Assembly: GCA_013350285.1 (NCBI GenBank)
Contig: JAAXWG010000002.1
Span: 1-64,000 of the forward strand
Source of the DNA: Candidatus Altimarinota bacterium
Lineage (GTDB): Bacteria; Patescibacteriota; Gracilibacteria; BD1-5; UBA6164
DNA: 64,000 nucleotides
Reading direction: 5' to 3'
Positions 1-8,558 of the stretch are shown piece after piece; within the stretch, counting starts at the first letter, position 1; the number at the start of each line of letters is the position of its first letter. The notes under the pieces are model-generated. The model saw nothing but the letters and a program-made list of their open reading frames with translations. It ran no database searches and was not told the DNA's origin. The position numbers and the translations under genes were made by a program.

Positions 1-126
1 TAAAAAAACTTTCTTATAGATACTTTTTGTTTACTTTGATATCTATGAGTACCAAGATAAACTATGATAGTAGAAATATCTGATTAGCCTCCTAAGATGT
101 GGGTTCAAATCCCACTAGCTCCACCA
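1..126 (+). ncRNA. ssrA: tmRNA (ssrA), 3' part only
   Basis: This is the 3' tail of transfer-messenger RNA, which rescues stalled ribosomes; the 5' half and most or all of the tag reading frame lie before the window. A T-arm is visible (GTGGG, loop TTCAAAT, CCCAC, 99-115), followed by the 3' acceptor strand TAGCTCC, discriminator A and encoded CCA ending at 126. No anticodon or D arm precedes it in tRNA spacing, and the AGCTCCACCA ending is typical of tmRNA rather than most tRNAs. The large serine recombinase on the other strand ends inside this gene, which suggests ssrA is the island integration site. A tRNA with a long variable region is the main alternative. Confidence 0.72.
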
Positions 127-1860
127 AATAGGATTAAATAAGGTTTCAAGACCAGGTTTTACCTGTAATTGAAGCCTTTTTTTGTTGTTTAAAAGTATGT
201 TCGAAAACAATATTGATACAATTTTACCCTTTTGAACATAATTTCATTTTTTATAATACTCTTTCGCATTATTAAGCACATTTATAAAGATTTCTAGTTC
301 TAGTATTTGATTTCTTTCTCATTCATCTAATGCTTCTATTTCTTTTCTTAAAAATTGAATTTTTCAATTATAACTATCAACTTCTTTTTGATATATCTCT
401 CACTCTAATCACTCTTTTTTGAATTTCATATTATCTTTAATAAATTTGTTTCTTTGATTTTGTACTCTTGATATTTCAAGATTTTTTCTTGAGATTTTCT
501 CTTTAGTTGTAAGATTTATTTTATCTAATTCTGTGTTGGTAAAACTTACATATTCATTAAATTCTTTTTCTCAAACTTTAAAATGTGATAAAGCATTTAA
601 AACTTCTTTATCAATATCTTCTTGAGTTATTCTAGTTAAATAATATTTACTTTCTTTTCTTTTGCACTCATAAATTATTTGATTAGGACTAATTACATCT
701 TTTAGTTCTAAATGGATTCATTTTTGAGCTTCTTTTTCTATTTTTTTTCTATGTCTTAATTTATTTGGAATATTAAAAGTCATTCAATATCAATCTTCGG
801 TTAATATAAAATCAGTACTATAAACTTTTATATCATCATGTTCATCTTTAGTTACACTTTTATTAGCTACTTTAGGATTGTTATAATATCTATCTTGTAA
901 AATTTGATATTGTTCTTCTGTTATAATTGCTTTATAATATGGATTTAATAGATTATCTCTTAAATCTGTAATTGTATCTCAATTTACTAACATTCAATAA
1001 TAAAATTCATCTTTAAACATATTATTTAAAGAAGTCTTATTCATAGATCTAAACTCTTTTGTTTTTTTATAATATCTAGCATATCAATTAGCATTTAAAA
1101 ACTCTAAAATATTTAATTCTGGTTCTCAATCTAATTTCATCATAAAAGCTTCCTTGATTAAAGGGAAGTTTCTTTCATCTGGTTCATGGTATCATTGCTC
1201 ATTTATAAAATAACCGTGTTTATAAATTCAAATTCATTTTCACGATTTAACTTTATTTTGATTTCATCTAGCTATATCTTCTGCTAATTTATCACTATAT
1301 TGTTTTGAGAAAACAAACCAAATTCATAACATCATTTTTCAAGCTGCATTATCTTGAAAATGAAAATTTGTATATTTTAAATCTAGTATAGTAAGTCATT
1401 TTTCTTTATTTTCTGGTAATTTATTTTTATCTACTAAATCAATAAGTTCTCAACCTTCTAGCATATTTCTTGCTTGTCTATCTGGGGAATAACTAATTAT
1501 TCAATTTATTTGTCCTTTTTTTACTAGTTTAATAATATTTTTCCATTTTTCTCTAGCTCAAGGAATTTTTCAAGTTTTTTCTTCTTTTACTATAAAAAGA
1601 TGTCTAGTGTCTTTAAAAATTCTGTTATTTAATATATCGGGTTCTTTATTTTCTTTATCAATTTCTCCTTCACTTTCAAACATAGAAAAATCTTTTGGTT
1701 TTTCTTTTATTTTTAATTTTTCTCTTTTAGCATAATCAACACAAGCCCTTATTTGGTCTGGTATGGATTGTTTTTGATTATCTGAAGTTTCATCAGATGA
1801 TTTTCTACAATAAATAACATATTCAATGTTACTATCATTTTCATTATACATTTTGTTCAA
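115..1860 (-). CDS. Large serine recombinase (site-specific integrase)
   Basis: This 581-residue serine recombinase probably cuts and joins the island att sites. The resolvase domain is N-terminal, with the nucleophile region Y-C-R-K-S-S near residue 21 and the D-R-Q-A-R motif further on. A central recombinase domain and a C-terminal helical, coiled-coil part follow. No clear four-cysteine zinc ribbon is visible, unlike the second large recombinase at 18775. Several glycines are TGA. The frame continues through the hairpin at 141-177 and ends W-W-S-TAG inside the tmRNA acceptor, so its last codons are ssrA sequence. The start is the first ATG; an ATG three codons later is possible. The orientation, reading out of the island into ssrA, fits an integrase at the left end. 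Confidence 0.9.
119..130 (+). repeat. Left copy of 12-bp ssrA-end direct repeat (candidate attL core)
   Basis: CTCCACCAAATA at the 3' end of tmRNA recurs in the same orientation at 22456-22467. The two copies enclose both large serine recombinases, the restriction-modification genes, the reverse transcriptase and Hachiman. The att role is inferred: 12 bp can recur by chance, but both copies sit at the end of an acceptor-like stem with CCA. Confidence 0.5.
141..183 (+). terminator. Rho-independent terminator after ssrA
   Basis: AGGTTTCAA pairs with TTGAAGCCT (one G-U), enclosing a smaller CAGGT/ACCTG hairpin and followed by seven T. It lies inside the reading frame of the serine recombinase on the other strand, so one sequence serves as the ssrA terminator and as recombinase C-terminal codons. 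Confidence 0.75.
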
Positions 1861-2164
1861 ACTGTAAGTAATATAGTTTAAGTTTATTATATCTATTTTG
1901 AACGAAAATACAATAAAAAAGAAGAAGAAAATTATTCATCTTCTTCTTCAATTTCTTCATCAATTTCTAGAAAAACTTTAGATAATTCATATAAAGCTTT
2001 TCAAATTGACTCGTTAGTACTTTGTACCATATTTCTACATTTCGTAGAGGTTCTACTTGTATTTCAAAGCGACTATTTCTACTTCTGTAAGAATCTCTTA
2101 TATACGATAAGAGCAATGTTATTATAATAATTTTTAAAATAAATAAAGTTTTATGCTTTTGTAA
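1861..2164. other. Intergenic region with one possible tiny gene
   Basis: About 300 bases lie between the recombinase and the nuclease-like gene. Apart from the small acidic reading frame at 1932-2030 and AT-rich stretches able to act as promoters, no repeat, RNA or operator is recognised here. Confidence 0.5.
1932..2030 (-). CDS. Possible small acidic protein
   Basis: A 32-residue frame beginning M-V-Q-S-T-N-E-S and ending in a run of Glu and Asp. One glycine is TGA. It lies upstream of, and in the same direction as, the large serine recombinase. Small acidic proteins next to phage or island integrases can be directionality or regulatory factors, but nothing here proves that. The skewed composition may also be chance in AT-rich DNA. 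Confidence 0.3.
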
Positions 2165-2626
2165 TTAAATTATATTATTATTTAAACTGTAAGCTATTTC
2201 AATATTCTCTCAATCATATTCAATAATAAAATCAACAAATTTTAAATATTTATTGTATTTTTCTTTTATTTTATCTGATTTTGGTAGTCATATTCAATAA
2301 AAAATATTTTTATATTGAAAATTTTTTAATAGTCTTTTTATTGATTCAATATAAAAATCATTATTTCTTAATTCATTAACCTTATAAAAATCTTTTAGAT
2401 AAAATCTATCCTTATTCTCAAAAAATAAGACAATATCTCATTTTATAGCAACTATATCTGGGATAAAAGAATTTTTATTTTTTGAATCTCATTTATTATC
2501 AGAATGCAGAATATAACCAGTTCAACTTTGAGGAAAATCAAAACATACTATATGCCATTCATTTTTTTGTAGCCATTTTATTATATTCTTTGTAACTTTT
2601 TCTTCAGTAATTATGCATCTCTCCAT
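2165..2626 (-). CDS. PD-(D/E)XK-like nuclease protein, partner of restriction enzyme
   Basis: A 153-residue protein whose ATG lies inside the last codons of the preceding gene (16-bp overlap), so the two are probably translated together. The middle reads F-I-P-D-I-V-A-I-K-G, then V-L-F-F-E-N-K-D-R-F. The spacing D-x(n)-E-x-K matches the PD-(D/E)XK nuclease core. Gly codons include TGA. It is last in a regulator, methyltransferase, endonuclease operon. It may be a second restriction subunit, a nicking enzyme or a Vsr-like repair nuclease. The fold is inferred from motif spacing only. Confidence 0.6.
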
Positions 2627-3846
2627 AAAGCTCAATCATTAAATAAAATTCAGTCTGCAAAATAAGAATAAACTCTTATATGTTTAACTTTAGAAAAAGT
2701 AGATCAATACCTTACTTGCATATAATATCTAGAAATTTCTGAGTTTTTTAAATCAGTATAATTTTTATTTAGTATATTTTTATTTTCGCTAGCTTTTACA
2801 GCCATAGTAAAATCCTCTATAGAGGCTTTATTACTGTTTATAGATATGCTTTTATTTTCATTATTTATTATAACTTCTCACCAAGCTAGTATTAGATTAT
2901 ATTTTCTGTCTTCAAAAGTTTTTCATTCTCTACATAATAAATAATCAAGTGCTGCTAAAGCTCAAGGATAGGGGTCTCATCTAAATTTAGCATCTACTTG
3001 ATAAATTATTGTTTCATTTCTACTTTTTAATAAATTTCATATTTTGTAATTACTATCTTCATAATTTGATAAATAATTTAAAAGATATTCCGTAGGTATT
3101 TTTTTTGTAGCTGTAATAGGTGATGAATCAATACTTCATCATTTTTCAATAAATTCTCTATTCATAATGCTACATCTATCAATAAATGTTCTTTTTGATA
3201 ATAACTTTTCTCTTCAGTTAATTATTCAATCTAATTCTATACTTTGTATTATTTCATTTATTGAATTGAACATACTTATCATTTCTCAATCTGTTCATTC
3301 TGGACTTCAAGCATAGTCTATTCTTGTATCAAATTTTAATCATTTATTCATTAAATTTGGGGAACTAGATGCATCATTAGGAAATAATCTATAATCTGAA
3401 GGAAAATAATATAAAACAGCAGGAATTTTATATATTGACATCACATCGTTTAATGCCTTGAAAATCAAAGGGTTTATTTTATCCCATTTTGGTAAACTAT
3501 CTTTTCTTGTAATTATAGCAGCTTCTGGATAAATATAGAATGCTGGTACATTATTTTCAACAGATGCAGCTAACCTTGCAAATCTTTGAAAAGCATTATG
3601 TCATGTTCAAGCTTCTGTTGAAACCTCTATTGAGAATATTGGTTCAGAATTAAATTCAACAATAATATCAGGTGCATCTAAATATAATATTTTTTTTATA
3701 TGATCTGGTAAAGTATGAAAGTTAGCAGAATTATTTGCATCACTTTCATACATTTTTGATTTAGATATATTTTTTCAGTTCAGTATTGTATTATCTATTA
3801 TATAGTCTGCAAAACTTTCAGTACTATACCATATTTTATATTTCAT
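2611..3846 (-). CDS. Probable type II restriction endonuclease
   Basis: A 411-residue protein that I cannot place in a named family. It starts 8 bases after the cytosine methyltransferase stop and its end overlaps a second nuclease-like gene, so it is most likely the cognate restriction enzyme. Near residues 60-80 there is D-A-P-D-I-I-V-E-F-N-S-E-P-I-F-S-I-E-V-S, an acidic arrangement resembling a PD-(D/E)XK core with the lysine replaced. The C-terminal half has D-A-K-F-R-G-D-P, another possible D-x-K element. Several glycines are TGA. The assignment rests mainly on operon position. Confidence 0.6.
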
Positions 3847-3853
3847 AGTAAAA

Positions 3854-4993
3854 TTATTTAAAATATTTAAAAAGTGCTTTTGCTACAGCTTTTGCTAATA
3901 ATGGGGGAACTGCATTTCCAGTTTGAACTCTTCATTGAACTATTCATCACATTACCTCAAAATTATCTGGAAAACTTTGTAGTCTACATCTCTCTCTTAT
4001 AGTTAATCATCTATTATCTGATGGATGTCAAAACTGAAATTGTGGTCTAATTCATCAAGAAACTTGAGTGGGGCTTAATATATCCCAAGATAACCTAATT
4101 CTTTGTTTATATTTTTCATAGATAGGTTCTCAAGGTATAGTATTTTTTATTTTATCAATTGTATCTTGAGGGTGATTTGGAGCTTTATGATTAAGTAATA
4201 TATTTCAATTATTTCTCATTGTTTTTTGATAATCAGAAAAGGCTTCTTTATTATATTTCATTTTTTCAGTTCCTGGTTCTAATTCAGGTAAATCTCAAAT
4301 TGCATTTTTTATATTGACATATTCTTTATCTGTTCATGGTCAATGAGTTTTTATTATATCATCAAAGTTAAATTCTTCTCATAATTCTTTATCAACTCAA
4401 ATAAAAATTAGTCTATTTCTTTTTTGAGGGACTCAGTAATCTGGTGCATAAAGCATCTTATGAACAACTTTATAATTTCATATGCTTTCAATTGATTTTG
4501 ATATATCATCTACAAATTTTCAATTTGCGGTACTCTTCATTCATGAAACATTTTCTAATACTACTATTTTTGGTGATAGTTGTTTAATTAGCTTTACAAA
4601 CTCTAAATAAAGAAAATTTCTTTTATCTAACTCATTTCTTTTTTTGTTATTCAATGAAAATCATTGACAAGGAACTCATCAAATTAAAACATCGATATTT
4701 TTTACTCAAGTAATTTTTTTGATATCCAAGGAGTTAACTTTTCTTATATCTCATAAGATAGAATATGAATTAGGATGATTCTTTTTAAATGTATCTATTG
4801 CTGGTTTTAATATATCAATTCATAATCATATTTCATATCAAGCCATTTCAAATCATAATGAAGTTCATCAACATCAACAAAAAGCTTCAAATACAATTGG
4901 TTTTTTTCAAGATATTTTTCATTTTTTAATTATAGGCTCTTCTTTATGGTAATAAGCACTTTCTTCTACCTCATTTTCAGATTTTTTAGTCAT
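3854..4993 (-). CDS. DNA (cytosine-5) methyltransferase
   Basis: A 379-residue C5 methyltransferase that would protect host DNA at its recognition site using S-adenosylmethionine. The motifs are in canonical order: F-E-A-F-C-G-C-G-G-T-S-L-G-F (motif I), G-G-V-P-C-Q-G-F-S with the catalytic Cys (motif IV), V-V-L-E-N-V (motif VI), P-Q-K-R-N-R-L-I-F-I-G (motif VIII) and G-N-A-V-P-P (motif X). Several motif glycines are TGA, which strongly supports code 25. It follows a 66-residue helix-turn-helix gene by 5 bases and precedes the candidate restriction enzyme by 7, forming a compact type II operon. The target-recognition region lies between motifs VIII and IX; its site cannot be read from sequence. 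Confidence 0.95.
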
Positions 4994-4998
4994 TTTAA

Positions 4999-5199
4999 TT
5001 ATTTAATAATAAATAAATCATTTGGCTTACATTTAAAAGCTTCTAACAGTTTTCAAATAGTATCAAAATTTATTGCTTTTGTTTTACCATTTTTCATACT
5101 CCATAAAGCTTGATAACTTATTCAAGTTTCTTTTTCAAGCCATCTTAAGTTTTTAGCTTTCTTTTCAAGTAAAGTAGTTATATTTAGCTTTGTATTCAT
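4999..5199 (-). CDS. Cro/C1-type helix-turn-helix regulator (C-protein-like)
   Basis: A 66-residue single-domain XRE-family DNA-binding protein. Its helix-turn-helix reads W-L-E-K-E-T-G-I-S-Y-Q-A-L-W, then K-A-I-N-F-D-T-I-W-K-L-L-E-A-F and C-K-P-N-D-L-F, the usual pattern of this fold. It sits directly upstream of the methyltransferase. Small controller proteins in this place commonly time methyltransferase and endonuclease expression in type II systems. It probably binds an operator in 5200-5300; none is identified with certainty. Confidence 0.85.
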
Positions 5200-5304
5200 A
5201 TCTTATTATCATAAAATAATCATTTTTATTATATCTAGACTTGATAAAAAAGCAAAAAGAAAAATGAAGAACTTATCTTCATTTTTTTGTGATTGTTTTA
5301 TGCT

Positions 5305-6066
5305 TTATTCATCATCATTATTAAGTTTTGTTAATTCTTTTACTTTGTATGTTTTAGTTTTATTTTTATATATTTTTGATGTTATTTCTGCATGAGCAAA
5401 TTTTTGTTCTAAATCTACATATTTTGTATTTGATGAATCAAAATCTAAGTTTCATTCAATCATATAAGCTTCTCATTTTTTCTTTTTAATTTTGATTTCA
5501 GAATAATTTGGATCGTAAACCTTATCAATAAAACTTCATATATGATTTTTAATATTTTCATTTAAGGCTATGTCATTAAATCTAAAAGCTATAAATCAAC
5601 TATTGTATCATCAAGAATTAAAAAGTAAATTAAATAAAGTATTTGTTATTATTTCTACATTTCAATTATAATAAACCAATACTAAGTCGATTTTTTCAAA
5701 TAAACAAGCTGAAAAATATAATTCTTTTATGTGTTCTTGTTGTTTTAATGTTTTTGCTATTTTTATAAAAATTTCTTCATTTACCAATTCATAAAGCTTA
5801 TAAAACATTAAAAAGTAAAATCAACTTATATATCAAACAGTAAAAGTTCAATCTTTATTATCTTCATAAAATCATCAAGTTCTTAAGCATACAATAAGAA
5901 ATTTTTTTCTATCAAATCAATATTCTTCTAAATTTATTATAAATTTCTTATCAGAGTTAATTTCCATCAACCTTAATATAAGATTGTAATTTTTTTTATT
6001 TTTTTCTATATAATCCATCAATTTTACTTGTTCTGGAATATTGTATGATTTTTGCTCTGTTATCAT
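5305..6066 (-). CDS. Hypothetical protein in island
   Basis: A 253-residue protein of unknown family. It begins M-I-T-E-Q-K-S-Y-N-I-P-E-Q and has no signal peptide. It is rich in Tyr, Phe, Lys and Glu, with predicted helices and strands and a Lys-rich segment I-K-I-K-K-K-K-G near residue 200. It uses TGA for glycine. It lies between the left inverted arm (outer end 6092) and the restriction-modification regulator, in the same direction as both. A role in defence or its control is possible by position only. Confidence 0.65.
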
Positions 6067-6091
6067 ATTTTATAATAATTATGTTTTATTG

Positions 6092-6191
6092 TGTCCAAAA
6101 ATTAGTTGATTTTTGAACTTTATTTTTCTAAAATTATTATATGAATTTTAAGGGATTTTTCAACTAGGTTTTTTCATAGTTTTTTTGGACA
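6092..6191. repeat. Imperfect palindrome at outer end of left arm (res-like site)
   Basis: The 100 bp begin with TGTCCAAAAATTAGTTGA and end with a TTTTTGGACA copy, with TCAACTA as a further inverted match. It adjoins the 3' end of the resolvase-type recombinase. The mirrored copy is at 18648-18747. A recombination site is inferred from the symmetry and position. Confidence 0.5.
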
Positions 6192-6197
6192 AAAACT

Positions 6198-6788
6198 TTA
6201 CACTTGATTTAACTTATAAGAGTTATATTTATTATAAACATTAGATTTTTTTAGCTTCATTTTTTCTGCAATATCTCTAAAAGTCATTCAGCTTTCTTTT
6301 AATTTTACAATCTTTAAAATATCTGTATCAACTTTAGGTCTTCATAAAGTCTTTCATTTTACTCTTGCTTTATGTATTCAAGCTCTAACTCTTTCTTGTA
6401 TTATTGATTTTTCAAATTCTGAAAATGCTGAAATCATTGTAAATAAAACTTTACCAACTGGAGTAGATGTATCGATATTTTCGTTATATGAAATAAAATC
6501 AATTCATAAGTTATTGAATAACTCTAAAGAATTTATTAAATGTCTAGTTGAACGGCTAAATCTATCAAATCTAAAAACTAAAACTCAATCTATTTTTCTT
6601 TTTTGAGCATCTTCAATAAGCTTGTCTAATTCAGGTCTACTTTCCTTTCATCAAGATATTTTATCAACATATTCGTTATAGATAAAAAATCATCTTGCTT
6701 TTGCATATTCTCTTAATGGAATTAACTGAGTATCTAAATCTTGCTTGTCGGTTGTTGAAGTCCTTCAATATATAGCTATTCTTTTCAT
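6198..6788 (-). CDS. Serine recombinase, resolvase/invertase type (left copy)
   Basis: A 196-residue small serine recombinase, the usual length for resolvases and invertases. The catalytic N-terminus reads R-I-A-I-Y-G-R-T-S-T-T-D-K-Q with Ser near residue 11. F-R-F-D-R-F-S-R-S follows, then the E-helix region I-S-A-F-S-E-F-E-K. The C-terminal helix-turn-helix reads G-R-P-K-V-D, then G-M-T-F-R-D-I-A-E-K-M. Glycines in these motifs are TGA. It ends 7 bases from the res-like palindrome. A near-identical copy lies in the other arm (18051-18641). It could resolve co-integrates, invert DNA between the arms or mobilise an arm. Confidence 0.92.
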
Positions 6789-6924
6789 AAGTAAATATTA
6801 AAATATAATATCTAATTATTATAACAATTTTTGTTTTAAATACAAGTAATAATGGCTTGAAATAAAGAAAAAGCAAAGTTTTTAATTTTGCTTTTTCTTG
6901 TAATATTTATATGTTACTAAGTTT

Positions 6925-7815
6925 TTAATTTTCGTATATTTCACAATTTATTTTATAAGCATTTTTATCTTCAAAATCATAAGTTACAAAACATACGAAA
7001 TTTGTTCTAATCATTGCTCAAAATCAATTTTGAGAATCAACATAAGATTCAAATTTATGTCTTTCTGCTGACGGAATATATTTTGCATAAGAACAAGATT
7101 GAAATTTTGCTGTACTTGGAGCTTTTAATTTTCTTTCTATTTCTAATTGAGAATATGAACAAGTTTCAACAAGTCTATCTTTTTCTAAAAACTCTCTTTT
7201 TTCTTTTTTATCAGCAAGTTCTTTTTGTAATATTTTTTCATCTTGTATTCTTTTTTCTTCAGCAATTTTTTCATTATTTATTTTTTCTAAATATTCTTTT
7301 GTAACTCTTTTAATTATATTTTTATATAAATCTGTTTCATCTCAAATTATACTTATATTATTTTCTCATAATTTTAAATCAATTGAATAATCAAAATGAT
7401 TATTTTTTAATGGTATTTCATTTCAATTTATTCTAAGTACTTTAATATTTTCTACTGTTCAACTTAATGATAACTTATCTTCAACTATAATAGCTCAACT
7501 TGAAATTTTAGGTATCATATCAAGTTTTAAACTTGGAGAAGGAAAAAATATTGAAATTCAAATGGAAAAAACTATAAATATCAAAAATAATCATCATAAA
7601 GGCTTTATAACTTTTTTTGATATAAAACTAGCATCTTCTTTATTTTGAAGCTTAAAAGCTAAAATTACATCAATTAACCACCAGATTCAATATCATCAAA
7701 CAGTAATAAGTTTTAATAATCAAAGTATGTATTTTCATTGATAAAATTTATCTAATCAAAATAATCATCAAAAAAGAGAAAAGTAAAAAAGAGTTCTTGG
7801 GTTTATATTTTTCAT
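6925..7815 (-). CDS. TM2-domain membrane protein (left copy)
   Basis: A 296-residue protein. The N-terminus holds a TM2 domain: F-G-G-Y-F-G-L-D-K-F-Y-Q-G-K, then G-G-Y-G-I-W-W-L-I-D, giving two membrane helices joined by a short turn. A further hydrophobic helix lies near residues 85-105. Then come a beta-rich segment with L-S-L-S-G-T-V and a strongly charged coiled coil of about 45 residues. The C-terminal domain contains L-K-A-P-S-T-A-K-F-Q-S, a motif of a small secreted domain. Glycines are often TGA. The second copy is at 17024-17914. Its function in a mobile arm is unknown. Confidence 0.8.
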
Positions 7816-7900
7816 AATGAAAAAAGAGTAACAAAATAAAATTTTTATTACTCTTTAATTTGGATTTTATAATTGAGAGTAATAATTCTAAATATTGTTA

Positions 7901-8000
7901 CCACACAAATAACCCTTAAGTATCCATTAAAGATAGATGAGGTGAATTACTACTCTCTTCTTATATTTAATGGAAGAATTTTTAAAAGTTATTTGTGTGG
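7901..8000. repeat. 100-bp palindrome in left arm
   Basis: CCACACAAATAAC at one end is the exact complement of GTTATTTGTGTGG at the other, and TCCATTAAA pairs with TTTAATGGA inside, leaving a loop of about 25 bases. It lies upstream of the TM2 gene and downstream of the DUF488 gene. The same structure is at 16839-16938. It may be a structured 5' leader, an operator or a cut site. Confidence 0.7.
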
Positions 8001-8035
8001 TGGATTTATACTATTTATTTTTTATAAAAAGTAAA

Positions 8036-8069
8036 GAAAAAAGCTTGATATATTTTAATAAATCAAGCT
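8036..8069 (-). terminator. Terminator of left DUF488 gene
   Basis: AGCTTGAT pairs with ATCAAGCT across a 12-base AT loop, and the minus strand continues into a T run. It lies 26 bases beyond the stop of the DUF488 gene. Confidence 0.65.
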
Positions 8070-8094
8070 CTTGTAGTTGCTAAAAATAGCATTT

Positions 8095-8469
8095 TTATAA
8101 ATGAATAACCTTAAATCATCTTATTTCTAATTCTGGTGTTATCTTATAAAATCTGTGACATTTTTTATAGTCTTTTTCCGAACAAAAAAAGACCACAATT
8201 TGGTCTTTTGCAAGATTAGACAATTTTTCAATTCAATACATAAAACTTTCATAAGAAATATCGTCATCCATTCATCAAAGAGTATCTCACATAAAAACAT
8301 ATTTACTTCAAAATAATTCTTGAAGTCTATTTTTATTATATTGAGGAACAAAACGAGAATAGGGTGAAGAACGAACATCAACTAAATAAGTAAATTCTAC
8401 TGAATTTATTTCAAATAAAAATTCTTGAATAGTTCTCGTAGAGTGTCAAATACTATATATTACTTTCAT
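8095..8469 (-). CDS. DUF488 family protein (left copy)
   Basis: A 124-residue DUF488 protein. The family signature is clear: S-I-G-H-S-T at the N-terminus, L-V-D-V-R-S-S-P-Y-S-R-F near residue 35, G-D-T-L-G-G in the middle, and F-F-C-S-E-K-D with C-H-R near the C-terminus. The conserved glycines are TGA. The length is full for the family. The biochemical function of DUF488 is not established; conserved Cys, His and Arg residues suggest an enzyme. It is transcribed separately from the TM2 gene, with its own terminator. The second copy is at 16370-16744. Confidence 0.85.
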
Positions 8470-8558
8470 TTTGGCTTTGTTAAGAGATAAATAAGTGATT
8501 TCATTATACTTATTTTATCTCAAAAGCAAAATGTTTTTTGGCTTAAAATCTGGGTTAT

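Larger units (their letters stand above)
6092..8545 (-). mobile_element. Left arm of a 2.45-kb inverted repeat pair
   Basis: This segment recurs inverted at 16295-18747 with all three genes intact and in the same order. Homologous proteins are the same length: 196-residue recombinase, 296-residue TM2 protein, 124-residue DUF488 protein. Differences are scattered substitutions, so the arms have diverged slightly. The outer end is TGTCCAAAAA and the inner end is near TTTTTTGGCTTAA. No target duplication was identified. Each arm may be an insertion-sequence-like unit and the pair a composite element carrying the genes between. Confidence 0.85.
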
